Positions 34,805 to 43,873 are shown, numbered from the stretch's first letter. The stretch: 64,000 nt of DNA from Streptomyces venezuelae (GCF_008642315.1 NZ_CP029192.1:3844001-3908000); one strand, 5' to 3'. The notes: generated by a model from the letters alone, not told the origin. Numbers and translations are program-made.

Positions 34805-36236
34805 CCCGAACCGCCCTCCGACCACGCGCAGCGCCGCGAAAGCCCGTCGTCGCCGCTTGCCGGGGGCCGCCGCATCCGCCGCCGCGCTGCTCACGGGCGG
34901 CGCCGTCCTCGCCCTCGTGACGTGCACGGCACCCGCGCTGGCGGTCGCACCCGCTGCGGCTCCGGCTCCGGCTCCGGGCGAGAAGATCGCGGAGGCGCTG
35001 ACGAAGTCCCCGGTGTACGTCGATCCTTCGTACGCCGCGTCCGCCGTGCCGCCCGCCCGGCAGAAGGAACTCGCCCGGCAGATCGACGCCACCGGCCTGC
35101 CCATCAAGGTCGTCCTCGTACCGCTGGCCAAGGGCGACGCGTACGACGGGGAGGCGGACACGCTCGCGGGCGTCGTGCGCGACCGCCTCAAGGACCGCGC
35201 CCCGTCGGCAGACCGCACCCCTTCGCCGGACAGCGACCTCATCCTCCTCACCACCGACGGCGAGTTCCCCGGCTCGGTCCGCGGCCACGAGTGGCCCGGT
35301 GACGCGCATCAGGCCGAGGACGCCGCGAACGCCGTCGACCTCATGGACGAACTGGACGACGCGAGCCTCGCGGACCTGACCGCCGAGGCCGTCACGGTGA
35401 TCGAGCGGGGCAACGGCACGGCGGAGTACGAGAAGCAGACGAAGAAGCTGGACGAGAGCCTGGCCGAGCACCGCGGGGCAGGGAGCGACGGCAAGGGCGG
35501 CGACTCCGGTGCCGACGGCAACAACGCTCCCCCTTGGGCCCTCATCACCGCCATCGCGCTACCGGCGCTGGCCCTCGCTCTCCTCACCCCCTTCCTCGTA
35601 CGTTCCGCACGCCGCCGCTCCGGATCGGCCGCCGCCCCCTTCACCCTCCCCCGAGCCGTCTTCGCCGCGGCACGCGCCGCCGACGAGGCCGAGCTGCGCC
35701 GCCGCGCGGAGGCGGAGGTCCTCGCGCTCGGCGAGGCGGCGCGGGCGGCGGACGCGGGGGCGACGCCGGGGCTCCAGCGGGCCCTCGACGCGTACGCCGC
35801 CGCGGGCACGGTGCTCGACTCCGCACACGGGCTGCCCGACCTGGCCGGGGTCCTGGCCCTGGTGACGGAGGGCCGCGACGCCCTGGACGGCACCCCGGAC
35901 CCGCTCCCCCTCTGCTTCTTCAACCCCCTGCACGGCCGCGCGGCCCGCACCATCCCCTGGCGCCCCCTGGGCCACCGCGATCAGCTGCACGTCTCCGCCT
36001 GCCCCGCCTGCGCCCGCGCGATCAGCGAATGCCGCGCCCCGGAGGTCCTCACGGACACGCCGGCCCCGGACGGCCGTCCCGTCCCCTACTTCGAGGTGGA
36101 CGCCGAATCGAGCGTGTGGGCGGCGACGGGGTACGGGTCGCTGCTGGGCGACGCGGCGGGGGATGGGATCGCGGTGCGCGTGGGGCGGGGGGATTTCTCG
36201 CGGGGGCGCGGCGGGACGCGGGAGACGCGCGGCTGA
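34794..36236 (+). CDS. secreted/membrane TPM-like protein, paralog of its upstream neighbour
   Basis: 480 residues. A signal sequence is near 22-46. One TPM-like extracytoplasmic domain lies at about 55-205 (IAEALTKSPVYVDPSYA, then VLVPLAKGD and LILLTTDG). A TM helix is near 246-267. The cytoplasmic C-terminal domain carries LCFFNPLHGRA and CPAC, the same cysteine plus NPLHG pattern as the preceding protein. GTG at 34794 overlaps the upstream stop and has a CGGGAG site. It is essentially the second half of its neighbour, pointing to a partial gene duplication. Confidence 0.65.
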   Translation: MSSDPNRPPTTRSAAKARRRRLPGAAASAAALLTGGAVLALVTCTAPALAVAPAAAPAPAPGEKIAEALTKSPVYVDPSYAASAVPPARQKELARQIDATGLPIKVVLVPLAKGDAYDGEADTLAGVVRDRLKDRAPSADRTPSPDSDLILLTTDGEFPGSVRGHEWPGDAHQAEDAANAVDLMDELDDASLADLTAEAVTVIERGNGTAEYEKQTKKLDESLAEHRGAGSDGKGGDSGADGNNAPPWALITAIALPALALALLTPFLVRSARRRSGSAAAPFTLPRAVFAAARAADEAELRRRAEAEVLALGEAARAADAGATPGLQRALDAYAAAGTVLDSAHGLPDLAGVLALVTEGRDALDGTPDPLPLCFFNPLHGRAARTIPWRPLGHRDQLHVSACPACARAISECRAPEVLTDTPAPDGRPVPYFEVDAESSVWAATGYGSLLGDAAGDGIAVRVGRGDFSRGRGGTRETRG

Positions 36237-36441
36237 TTCTCACCGCCCCGGCCGGATTCCTCGACGGCGCGAGGAATCCGCACTTCCCCAGGACATCCAC
36301 AGAACGGCAGCCGCCGGGGCAGGGCGATCATGGCAAAGTAGTGCCCGTGCAAGGCGACGCACCGGATAGGTAGCGTAGGGATTGCGCCAACGGGGCCGGA
36401 ATCGTGAACAAATCCGGCAAGCACGGCGAGAACGGGGAGAC

Positions 36442-36735
36442 ATGTCCGGATCGGACTTGGTCGTCGACTTCCAGCTGCTCAACAAGTCGGCGAGCCAACT
36501 GAGCGCCATCGAGAAAGAGTTCAGGAATCTCGGTGAGTGGAAGGACGACATCAAGACCGCGGTCGGCGCGTCCGACATCAAGGACGCGATGGGCGACTTC
36601 GTGGACAACTGGGACAAGAACCGCAAACGCCTTCTCGAATCGCTCGACGAGGTCGGGAAGATGGTCGAGAACACGCGGGACGCGTTTCAGAAGCTTGAGG
36701 ACCAGTTGTCGAAGAAGGGCAAGAAAGAGAAGTAA
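36442..36735 (+). CDS. cassette 1 small helical protein, FVDNWD family (WXG100-like)
   Basis: 97 residues, predicted helical hairpin with a Lys-rich tail. The layout is LVVDFQLLNKSASQLSAIEKEF, then DAMGDFVDNWDKNRKRLLESLDEVG. The FVDNWD block recurs in the small proteins of cassettes 2, 3 and 4. Length and helical pattern match WXG100/EspC-type T7SS substrates, though the WXG motif itself is absent. ATG at 36442 has GGGGAGA upstream. It is the first gene of cassette 1, 41 bases before the large partner, with which it probably pairs. Confidence 0.7.
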   Translation: MSGSDLVVDFQLLNKSASQLSAIEKEFRNLGEWKDDIKTAVGASDIKDAMGDFVDNWDKNRKRLLESLDEVGKMVENTRDAFQKLEDQLSKKGKKEK

Positions 36736-36776
36736 CAGCCGCTTCGCACATTCAGGTTCATTCGGGGGAGAAGGAA

Positions 36777-38132
36777 ATGGCACGGCCCAAGGACTGGCAA
36801 CCACTGCGCGAGAGCGATCCCGTACCGGGCGACCCGGTCGCGGTGCGCGAGCAGGTCAAGCACATGAAGAAGATCGCCGAGTATCTGCGTACGCAGGCGG
36901 AGGCGCTCAATGCGATGGCCGACGCGGACAATCTCAAGGGAAAGTACGCGGAGAAGCTCGGTGAGGACTCCCGCGCCCTGGGCCGCAAGCTCGACGAGGC
37001 GGAGGACCGCTACCGCGAGGTGAAGGGCCACCTTTCCGGCTGGGCCGATGACCTCGAAGGGTTCCAGAAGCGGGCGGACAAGGCGCTGGACGACGCCAAG
37101 GACGCCCAGCGCGTCATCGACGCCCACGAGAACAAGCCGGACTCCGACAAGAAGGCCAAGGACGGCGACGAGAAGGACAAGAAGGGCGACAAGGACTCCG
37201 ACACCGAGGATCCCGCCCTGAAGAAGGCCAAGGAAGACCTGTCGGACGCCCGAGGGCGTCTCAACTCCGCGGCCGGGGACTACGACGAGCGCGCGAGCCA
37301 TTACGCCGGCAAGATCCGCAAGTCCATCGACGACGACATGGAGGACAGTTGGTGGAACGACTTCAAGGCCTGGGTCGCCGATGCCGACTGGATAGGTGAC
37401 TGGGCGGACATTCTGAGCTGGGCGGCCACGATCGTGGGCATCGCCGCCATGTTCTTCCCCGCCCTCGGCGTCATCGCCCTCGTCCTGACCGCCATCGTCG
37501 CCGTCGCCCACCTGGTACAAGCGGCGACAGGCAACGGGTCGTGGTTCGACGTCGTCATGGACATCGGCGCGCTCAAAATGGCGCGCAACGGCGTGAAGGC
37601 CGCCAAGGCCATCAAGATGCTGCAGCAGAGCTCCCGCAAGACGGCGGCGGGAGTCGCCAAGGAAGGTGCCGAGTCCAGCGCCGCGGCGACCCGCAAGAAC
37701 GCCATGAAGAACGCGGCGAAGGGCGAGAAGAAGGGCGGCGGCCGGTCGGGCGGCGACCGCCAGAAGAACCGTGCCCGTCGCCTGAAGATGGAACAGAAGA
37801 ACCGCACGGCCGGCAAGAAGGCGGGCGACGAGGTGCGCGACGCCGAGATGCCCCAGATCACCGCACAGGAGAAGGCAGGCGTTCTCGGCGACGCCAAGCT
37901 CGGCCAGCAGATGAAGGACATCAACAAGTGGCGTGACACCTACCCGGGCAACACCAAGCTGGCGGACAACGCCAGCGAGGCCGCGCGCCAGAAGGACGCG
38001 CTCCGGGGCTCGTGGGCGGTCGGCACCGGCCTCGACGCCGCCGACAAGAGCGGCGACGCGGTGTCGGGCGGGGAGTACAGCAGGATGAAGGACCGGATGA
38101 CCACGCCGGTGCCGGGGACATCGCGATGGTGA
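36777..38132 (+). CDS. cassette 1 large T7SS-type substrate with hydrophobic domain
   Basis: 451 residues. N-terminal motif DWQPLRESDPVPGDPVAV and a helical bundle to about 120 form the shared putative T7SS targeting domain. Next comes a Lys/Asp-rich linker and a WWNDF motif. The hydrophobic region (about 205-255: ILSWAATIVGIAAMFFPALGVIALVLTAIVA in sequence order) could insert in membranes. The C-terminal third is Lys/Ala-rich and the protein ends in …SRW. It is like the N-terminal part of the RHS toxin at 26328-30917 with no RHS shell or known toxin domain. Ribosome-binding site GGGGGAGAAGG. Role unknown; secreted effector or translocation partner. Confidence 0.65.
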   Translation: MARPKDWQPLRESDPVPGDPVAVREQVKHMKKIAEYLRTQAEALNAMADADNLKGKYAEKLGEDSRALGRKLDEAEDRYREVKGHLSGWADDLEGFQKRADKALDDAKDAQRVIDAHENKPDSDKKAKDGDEKDKKGDKDSDTEDPALKKAKEDLSDARGRLNSAAGDYDERASHYAGKIRKSIDDDMEDSWWNDFKAWVADADWIGDWADILSWAATIVGIAAMFFPALGVIALVLTAIVAVAHLVQAATGNGSWFDVVMDIGALKMARNGVKAAKAIKMLQQSSRKTAAGVAKEGAESSAAATRKNAMKNAAKGEKKGGGRSGGDRQKNRARRLKMEQKNRTAGKKAGDEVRDAEMPQITAQEKAGVLGDAKLGQQMKDINKWRDTYPGNTKLADNASEAARQKDALRGSWAVGTGLDAADKSGDAVSGGEYSRMKDRMTTPVPGTSRW

Positions 38133-38566
38133 CGCGGGAACCTCGCGAGGCGCGGGAACTGCGGGAGGCCCGGCGGGAGGCCCAGGAGGTGCGGGACCGG
38201 CGCCTGAACATCGGCGTGCTCGCCTTCCGGTGGATCTTCGTGCTGGCCCTGCTCCGCATGTTCGCCACCCCCGCGACCAAGGACTTCTTCGACGAGGAAC
38301 TGCTGCCGTGGGCGACGTGGGAGTGGGCGCTGTGCTCTCTCATCCCCGGCCTGCTGATCTGGTTCGCGCGTGCGCCGAAGGACTGGCGGCGGCTGGAGGG
38401 CGAGCGCTCGCTCCTGCGCATCGCCCTCGCCTTCTACTTCCTCTACGCCCTCGCCTTCGCGCTCGCGCAGGACGTCCTGGTGCTCTGGGTCGCCGTCGCC
38501 GCCGCCCTCGCCGGCTTCGCCGGGATGTGGCATCTCAACCGCAAGGAACATCAAAGTGCCCGCTGA
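38126..38566 (+). CDS. cassette 1 small membrane protein
   Basis: 146 residues. A charged N-terminus full of Arg/Glu is followed by about four TM helices. It belongs to a loose family with the genes at 41226-41687 and 45223-45663, recognised by position and topology more than by sequence. Its ATG overlaps the substrate gene stop (ATGGTGA), so it is translationally coupled. It may anchor or protect against the hydrophobic substrate, like an immunity protein. Confidence 0.6.
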   Translation: MVTREPREARELREARREAQEVRDRRLNIGVLAFRWIFVLALLRMFATPATKDFFDEELLPWATWEWALCSLIPGLLIWFARAPKDWRRLEGERSLLRIALAFYFLYALAFALAQDVLVLWVAVAAALAGFAGMWHLNRKEHQSAR

Positions 38567-39260
38567 CCAGCCCATACCGGGCGTGCCGTCCACCGAGCCG
38601 ACCGACGAGTCCGCCGTAGAGCTGCCGCCCACCGGTTACCGCATCCTCCTGCCCTCCGAATGGGCCCAGATCCCGCTGCGCCACGGCACGGAGGACGCGG
38701 TACGCCGCATCCTGGACGAGGCGTACGCCCGTATCCCCGCCGACGCCCCGCGGGACAGGATCGGCCCGTACAAGCGCGAACTGGAGCGCCGCTTCCGCGC
38801 GTCCGTCGCCGAGGCCCAGCGCGGCAAGGGCCTGGACCTCTACCTGCCGGTGAAGCCCATGGGCGACTTCAACGTCGGGGCCTCGATCCTGGTCTCCGAA
38901 TCCCTCGTGCCCCGGCGCCCCGGTCAGCCCCGTGACACGGCCGAACCGACCGAGGTGGCGGTGCAGTTGCTGTCGCGGGACGGCCGGGACGACGTGACGG
39001 ACGCCGACCTGAGCTCGGGCGAGATCGACGGGGCGCTGGCGGTACGGCGCGAGCACGTCGCCGACGCCGCACCGGACAAGGGCGCCGAACTCGCCTCGCG
39101 GCGCGTCGAGTACATCCTTTCCGTGCCCGCCGACCCGGACCGCTGGTTCGTCGCCGCGTTCTCGACGGTCGGGGGCGGGGACCCGCGGGACGAGCTTGCC
39201 GAAGCGCTCGTCGAATGGTTCGACGCGGTGATGGCCAACTTCCGCTGGAGCCGGACATGA
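38556..39260 (+). CDS. cassette 1 protein A
   Basis: 234 residues, no signal peptide. Family signatures are GYRILLPSEWAQIPLRHGTE (near 28-47), LDLYLPVKPM (near 92) and the ending VEWFDAVMANFRWS. Paralogs lie at 31057, 40568, 45650 and, more divergent, 48816. The pattern of strands around a central helix pair suggests a Mog1/PsbP-like fold. GTG at 38556 overlaps the membrane protein gene by 11 bases. Function unknown. Confidence 0.65.
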   Translation: MPADQPIPGVPSTEPTDESAVELPPTGYRILLPSEWAQIPLRHGTEDAVRRILDEAYARIPADAPRDRIGPYKRELERRFRASVAEAQRGKGLDLYLPVKPMGDFNVGASILVSESLVPRRPGQPRDTAEPTEVAVQLLSRDGRDDVTDADLSSGEIDGALAVRREHVADAAPDKGAELASRRVEYILSVPADPDRWFVAAFSTVGGGDPRDELAEALVEWFDAVMANFRWSRT

Positions 39261-39916
39261 GCATGAGCACGGGTATGGGTGCGAGCGGGGGTACGGGCGT
39301 GAGTGAGCTGTTCTGGCCGATCCTCGACGTCGAGGGCGTCGACGACGACGCGTGGGTGATGGTCCCGCCCCGTGCCGGGCGCGCGGCGCCCTTCCCCGAG
39401 TGGGACGACATCGGCGCCTGGTCCCGGGAAGTCGCCGAGGACCTGTGGACGGACAGCGACCTCGACCCCGGCCCCGACGGCGTCGACTTCGTCGCGGGCA
39501 CCCTGCTGCGCACCGCGGAGGCCCTCGCCCCGCCCGGCTCGGACCACTGGCTCTTCCTCCACCTCGACCACCCGGCGGACGTCCCGCTGCCCGTCTGCGC
39601 GGCGCTCGGCCCGGCCGCGGGACCGCGCGAGGAGACCCTCCGCGCCCTCACCGAGGCGGACGACAGGAGCGCGGTCGAGCCGCCGGTCGTGAAGACGGTC
39701 AAGTCCGACAGGCTCGGCAAGGGCATGACCACGTTCCGCTACGTCCCGCAGGAGGACTCCCCGCACCTGCTGGCCTGCGTGCGGTACGCCTGGCAGGTCG
39801 AGGAGCACGGCGCGGACGTCGTCATCTGGACGGCGTCCGAGGACATCGCGCATGTCATGCGGGCGGCGGAGGACCTGGAGAACCTGGCGCGGACGCTGAG
39901 CATCTGGACTCCCTGA
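39257..39916 (+). CDS. cassette 1 protein B
   Basis: 219 residues, acidic, no signal peptide. Shared features with the other B proteins are an N-terminal D..AWVMVPP strand, a central PLPVCAAL block, and a C-terminal CVRYAW followed by a helix ending ENLARTLSIW. Its ATG overlaps the protein-A stop (ATGA), so A and B are probably made in equal amounts and may form a complex. Converges on cassette 2 with only 22 bases between. Confidence 0.6.
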   Translation: MSMSTGMGASGGTGVSELFWPILDVEGVDDDAWVMVPPRAGRAAPFPEWDDIGAWSREVAEDLWTDSDLDPGPDGVDFVAGTLLRTAEALAPPGSDHWLFLHLDHPADVPLPVCAALGPAAGPREETLRALTEADDRSAVEPPVVKTVKSDRLGKGMTTFRYVPQEDSPHLLACVRYAWQVEEHGADVVIWTASEDIAHVMRAAEDLENLARTLSIWTP

Positions 39917-39938
39917 CCGGACTGCCACCGCCCCCGCT

Positions 39939-40571
39939 TCACGACGGCCCCTGCGCCTCCCCGGGCCCCGGCCCCGGCCCCGGCATGCCGATCCGATGCA
40001 CGAAATCGTCGAGGTCGTCCATGGCGCCCAGCACCCGTCGCGGGTCGGGGGCGGACACGATGACCACGACGTCGCATGCGCTCGCCTCGTGACGCCAGGC
40101 GTAGCGCACGCCCGCGACGAGCGTGCCGCCCTCCGACTCCGCGCGCGGCAGCTGCGTGTAGCGCAGGGAACGCAGGCCCGTGCCGAGCAAGTCGCTGGTG
40201 AAGTCCTCCACGATCGGCTTCTCGACGAGGTCCGGGTCGTCCGTGGTGACCAGGGCCCGCAGGCTCTCGTCCCGGTCGCCCTCCGCCTCGATCGAGGCGA
40301 CGTACACCGGCAGCGGCATCAGGCGCGGGTCGGGCAGGTGGAGGTATACGTCGAACCCGGGGTGGCTCAACGGAAAGCGCTCGGCGCAGGAACGGAGCGT
40401 CGCCGCCAGGATCTTGAGGTCCTTGCGGCTCGGCTCCAGGCCGCTGTCGCCCCACCACGCCGCGGACAGGTCGCGGCCCCACTCCTTGGGGCCCTTCCAC
40501 GGGGTGCCCTCCCAGGAGTTCGGGATCTGCATCCACAGGTCGGTGTCGTAGTCCACATGCGGCCGGCTCAC
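39939..40571 (-). CDS. cassette 2 protein B
   Basis: 210 residues. B-family features: DLWMQIPNSW near the N-terminus, LPVYVASIEAEGDRDESLRALV in the middle, and VRYAWRHEASACDVVV followed by the helix DDLDDFVHRIG. The C-terminus is a Gly-Pro repeat (PGPGPGPG). GTG at 40571 is chosen because GGAG lies at the right distance and GTGA overlaps the protein-A stop; an ATG at 40583 is also in frame. Confidence 0.6.
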   Translation of the reverse strand: MSRPHVDYDTDLWMQIPNSWEGTPWKGPKEWGRDLSAAWWGDSGLEPSRKDLKILAATLRSCAERFPLSHPGFDVYLHLPDPRLMPLPVYVASIEAEGDRDESLRALVTTDDPDLVEKPIVEDFTSDLLGTGLRSLRYTQLPRAESEGGTLVAGVRYAWRHEASACDVVVIVSAPDPRRVLGAMDDLDDFVHRIGMPGPGPGPGEAQGPS

Positions 40572-41233
40572 GGGCGACTCCATCGGAAGGTGCACATCAT
40601 CGCGTCGAACAGCTCCACGAACAGATCCGCGTACTCGGCGTACTCGGCGGACTCGGCGGACTCGGCGGACTCGATCTCCTCGACGCCCTCGGCGAGCGTC
40701 GAGAAGACGACACCGAGCCAGCGCCCGGGATCGCCCGGCACGGGAACCACGTAGTCCACGCGACGTGAGGCGAGCTCGCCGCCACCCGGTCCCCCGGCGG
40801 CGACCGTGCGTTCCGTACGGACCGCGCTCACGCCGTCGACGTCCACAACCGTGGCCTCGCCCGCCCGGCCCGGCGATTCCAGCAGACGGCGCGAGACCGC
40901 GGACGGGTCGACGGCCACCTCGTCCGGGAACTTCATCTCCGAGACGACGATCGACGCGGGGACGGCGATGCCGTGCATGCGCTCGACCGGGAGATAGAGG
41001 TCGAGCGCCTCGGCCTTGCGGGCCTCCTGCACGGCGTCCTTCAGACGCCGCTCCAGTTCCCGCCGGTACGGCCCGACCTTGTCCCGCGGCGCGTCCGCGG
41101 GCAGCGTCGCGAACGCGTCGTCGACGAGGGCGCGGATCGCCTCTTCGGTGCCGGTCCGCATCGGTATGCGGGCCCATTCGGGCGGCAGGATCAGCTGGTA
41201 GCCGCGGGGGGCGGTGGCGGTGCGGTCAGTCAC
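40568..41233 (-). CDS. cassette 2 protein A
   Basis: 221 residues. A-family signatures: GYQLILPPEWARIPMRTGTE, LDLYLPVERMHGIAVPAS and the ending VELFDAMMCTFRWS. An inserted acidic repeat (ESAESAESAEYAEYAD, about 197-212) just before the final helix is specific to this copy and comes from a 9-bp tandem repeat. GTG at 41233 overlaps the upstream gene by eight bases. See cassette 1 protein A for the fold inference. Confidence 0.65.
   Translation of the reverse strand: MTDRTATAPRGYQLILPPEWARIPMRTGTEEAIRALVDDAFATLPADAPRDKVGPYRRELERRLKDAVQEARKAEALDLYLPVERMHGIAVPASIVVSEMKFPDEVAVDPSAVSRRLLESPGRAGEATVVDVDGVSAVRTERTVAAGGPGGGELASRRVDYVVPVPGDPGRWLGVVFSTLAEGVEEIESAESAESAEYAEYADLFVELFDAMMCTFRWSRP
40628..40676 (-). 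repeat. 9-bp tandem repeat inside cassette 2 protein A
   Basis: Five consecutive 9-bp units of the form GGC(G/T)(G/A)ACTC encode the three-residue repeat SAE/YAE. Copy number is a multiple of three bases so the frame is kept. Slippage here would lengthen or shorten the protein near its C-terminal helix. Confidence 0.65.
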
Positions 41234-41687
41234 GTCGTCGGGCCTTCGGCAGGGTGCGGAGTGTGGGCAGCGCCCATTGGGTGAGCGGTGCGAGGAGCGG
41301 TACGAGTACGTAGACGACCGACCCCGTGGCGAAGCCGGTCAGGCCGTTCAGGAGGGCCGCGCCGAAGACCACCACCGGCACCCCGAAGTCGCGCCGGGGC
41401 GAGCGTTCGTACTTCAGGATCAGCCAGATCACGAAGGCCGTGGCGACGACGCCCAAGGGCCCCAGCACGTACCGCAGGACGAACAGCGAGACGTCCTCCG
41501 AGGCGGCGCCCGCGATCATGGACGTGCAGTACAGGAGCGGGGGCACCATCGAGATCACGCGCACCACGCCGACGTCCCTGGCGTAGGCGCGCTCCGCCTC
41601 CTCGGCCACGCGCTCCCGCTCCGCGCGGTCGCGGTCGAGCGCGGCGAAGTAGCGCTCGCCGGGCTCGCGACGTTCCCCTCGGCTCAT
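41226..41687 (-). CDS. cassette 2 small membrane protein
   Basis: 153 residues. A basic/acidic N-terminus (SRGERREPGERYFAALDRDRA) is followed by about three to four TM helices. It occupies the same position as the membrane genes of cassettes 1 and 3: directly after the large substrate (2-base gap) and overlapping protein A. ATG at 41687 has GGTGA close by. Confidence 0.6.
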   Translation of the reverse strand: MSRGERREPGERYFAALDRDRAERERVAEEAERAYARDVGVVRVISMVPPLLYCTSMIAGAASEDVSLFVLRYVLGPLGVVATAFVIWLILKYERSPRRDFGVPVVVFGAALLNGLTGFATGSVVYVLVPLLAPLTQWALPTLRTLPKARRRD

Positions 41688-41689
41688 GT

Positions 41690-42934
41690 TCACCAGGAGG
41701 ACCCCACTTCGGCGGTGTACTCGTTCTTGTAGGCCTGGAACGGCTCGAAGTACGGCTTGTCCACCGTGTCGCTCGACCCGAGGGCCTTGCCGCCCAGGTC
41801 GATGCCCTGGCCGGAGAGGAAGACCTGCTGGTTGAGGCGGAGTTGGCTCTCGGCGCCCCGGCTGGCGGCGTGGACGGCGTCGTTGCCCGCGTGGGCGCCC
41901 CGCATCCTCATCATGTCCTTGTACGCCACGGCCGCGTCCTTGTCGCCGCCCGCCCTGACGATGTCCATCCTGCTCGCCTTGGGCACCGGCGCCTTGGCGG
42001 CCAGCTTCTCGGCGCCCGCGCCGGCCTTGGCGGCCACGGCGTCGGCCTGCTCGATGGCTGCGCGCGCGGCGCGCTTCTGCGCCTTGGTGGCGCTCTTGCT
42101 GGCCAGCGTGCGCCCGGCCTGCCCGTACACCTTGTTCATGCTGTTCTTGGCCGCGCCCGCGGCGGCCTTCTTGGCGCCCTGCCCGGCGGCGAGCCGGGTG
42201 GCGGCCTGGCCGGCCTTCAGGCCCGACACCGCACCGCGGCCGAGCCCCATGGTCGCCAGCGCGAAGACGTCGAGGGCGACGTCGGCCCAGGAGCCCTGCC
42301 CCGCCGCGGCCATCACCACTCTCGCCACAAGGACCGCGATTCCCGCGGCGAGGACCACCCCGATCCCGATGCCGGAGATGAAGATCGCCGCGATGGCGAG
42401 CGCGGTGGCGACGTAACTGGCGATCTCGATGACGACCTTCAGCCAGCCGGCGTTCTTGTCGATCCAGTCCTTGACGTCGTCCCACCAGCTGTCGGTGAGG
42501 GGGTCGTCGTCGATGGCGTTCTCGATCAGGGTGGCCAGCTCGTCGGCCCGCTCGTGGTAGCGCTCGGTGGCCGTCTTCAGATCCTCCTTGGCCTGCTCCT
42601 CGTCGCTCTTGGCGAGCAGGCGGGCGTCCTCGGCGGCGGACTGGACGATCCGCAGCTGCTCGGACCAGTCCGAGAGGTGCTTCCGGACGCCTTCGTACCG
42701 CTCCGCGGTCTGGTCCAGCCTCTCGCCGAGCTCACCCGCGCCCTCGGTCAACCGGTCCGAGTACTTGCCCTTCAGGCCGTCCTTCCTGGCGATCCTGCGG
42801 AGCTTCTCCGCCTGGTCGCGCAGCTTCTTCGCGACGCCGGTCATGTGCTCGACTTCTTCGTCGATGGCCTTGGGCGAGCCGGGCACCGGGTCGCTGTCGG
42901 CGAGCGGGTGCCAGTCCAGTGAGGCGCGCGACAC
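41690..42934 (-). CDS. cassette 2 large T7SS-type substrate with hydrophobic domain
   Basis: 414 residues. Starts DWHPLADSDPVPGSP, followed by the helical DGLKGKYSDRLTEGAGELGERL region shared with the cassette 1 and 3 copies (NLKGKY). A WWDDV motif leads into a hydrophobic region (about 163-215), then GSWADVALD and a Lys/Ala-rich C-terminal part ending in SSW. GTG at 42934 lies 3 bases after the small protein's stop codon. No toxin domain is recognised. Confidence 0.65.
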   Translation of the reverse strand: MSRASLDWHPLADSDPVPGSPKAIDEEVEHMTGVAKKLRDQAEKLRRIARKDGLKGKYSDRLTEGAGELGERLDQTAERYEGVRKHLSDWSEQLRIVQSAAEDARLLAKSDEEQAKEDLKTATERYHERADELATLIENAIDDDPLTDSWWDDVKDWIDKNAGWLKVVIEIASYVATALAIAAIFISGIGIGVVLAAGIAVLVARVVMAAAGQGSWADVALDVFALATMGLGRGAVSGLKAGQAATRLAAGQGAKKAAAGAAKNSMNKVYGQAGRTLASKSATKAQKRAARAAIEQADAVAAKAGAGAEKLAAKAPVPKASRMDIVRAGGDKDAAVAYKDMMRMRGAHAGNDAVHAASRGAESQLRLNQQVFLSGQGIDLGGKALGSSDTVDKPYFEPFQAYKNEYTAEVGSSW

Positions 42935-42936
42935 GG

Positions 42937-43266
42937 CTACTCCCCCTCCCCGGCACCGGACTTGTGCCGCTCCTTCTTCCGCTTCCGCGCGGCCTCCGCG
43001 AGATCGAGATCGGCCTTCTCGAAGGTCTTCCGCGTCGACTCGACCCAGCCGCCGATCTCCTCGATCTGCTCGACGAGCTTGCCGCGGTGCCGGTCCCAGT
43101 TGTCCACGAAGGTCGACATGGCCTCAACCATGCGCTCCTCCCCGACAACCCCCCTGAGCTCCTTCTTCCACTCGTCGATACCGTCGAACTCGTTCTTGAT
43201 GGAGTGGAGTTGCTTCTCCGTCGACTTGAGCAGGGTGATGTCGACGGACAAGTCCGGAACGCTCAC
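42937..43266 (-). CDS. cassette 2 small helical protein, FVDNWD family
   Basis: 109 residues. LSVDITLLKSTEKQLHSIKNEF is followed by EAMSTFVDNWDRHRGKLVEQIEEIG, then a Lys/Arg-rich tail. GTG at 43266 is preceded by a GGGGGG tract. Same role as inferred for the cassette 1 copy; it heads the cassette and faces cassette 3 across a shared promoter region. Confidence 0.7.
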   Translation of the reverse strand: MSVPDLSVDITLLKSTEKQLHSIKNEFDGIDEWKKELRGVVGEERMVEAMSTFVDNWDRHRGKLVEQIEEIGGWVESTRKTFEKADLDLAEAARKRKKERHKSGAGEGE

Positions 43267-43573
43267 CTGAAACCCCCCGTCAGTTCTGGACCACGGCCCC
43301 ACGCCGAACTACTACAAGCATGTAGAGCGAAGCTATCACCACTCATCCACCTCCCCACCTTCGCCACGCGAGTCGCACTGGCAAACGGATGCCGAACACC
43401 TGATACCTGAATTACCAAGTCAGAACGAACCTTTCCGCCCGCCCACTTCGCATTACGACACAGTGACGGTCGTCGACATTTCCGAACTTGCCCGGCTTTC
43501 TCCCGTGGCAGCCTCGGCGGTCCGCTGGATAGCGTCGTCCCGTTGGAGGCGCCGCACGGGGAGAGAGTCCGCA
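43267..43573. other. head-to-head promoter region between cassettes 2 and 3
   Basis: 307 bases with lower GC than the flanks, holding the start signals of both cassettes. The segment ACGACACAGTGACGGTCGT at 43455-43473 closely matches ACGACACGGTGACAGTCCGT at 46930-46949, upstream of the secreted lipoprotein gene. It may be a shared regulator site. GGGGAGAG (43558-43565) is the ribosome-binding site of cassette 3. No small gene was found. Confidence 0.45.
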
Positions 43574-43873
43574 GTGTCAGGACCAGACTTGACGGTCGAC
43601 TTCGACTTCCTCACGGATTCGGAGCGCAAGCTCGGGCAGCTCAAGAAGACGTTCGAGGACATCGAGAAGCGCCGCGACGAGATGGACAAGCACTGGGGGT
43701 CCAGCGAGATCGCCGACGCGATGGCACAGTTCGTCGACAACTGGGACGACTACCGCACCAAGCTCATCGAAGGCCTCGACTCGGTCGGCAAGCTCGTGTC
43801 CGGCACGAAGAAGGCATTCGGGGATCTCGAGAAACAACTGGGCAGGCGCGACGAGAAGAAGCCGAAGAAGTGA
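43574..43873 (+). CDS. cassette 3 small helical protein, FVDNWD family
   Basis: 99 residues. LTVDFDFLTDSERKLGQLKK, then DAMAQFVDNWDDYRTKLIEGLDSVG, and a charged tail (RRDEKKPKK). GTG at 43574 has GGGGAGAG upstream; the frame is open further upstream but those residues do not match the paralogs. Its stop overlaps the GTG of the next gene (GTGA). Confidence 0.7.
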   Translation: MSGPDLTVDFDFLTDSERKLGQLKKTFEDIEKRRDEMDKHWGSSEIADAMAQFVDNWDDYRTKLIEGLDSVGKLVSGTKKAFGDLEKQLGRRDEKKPKK

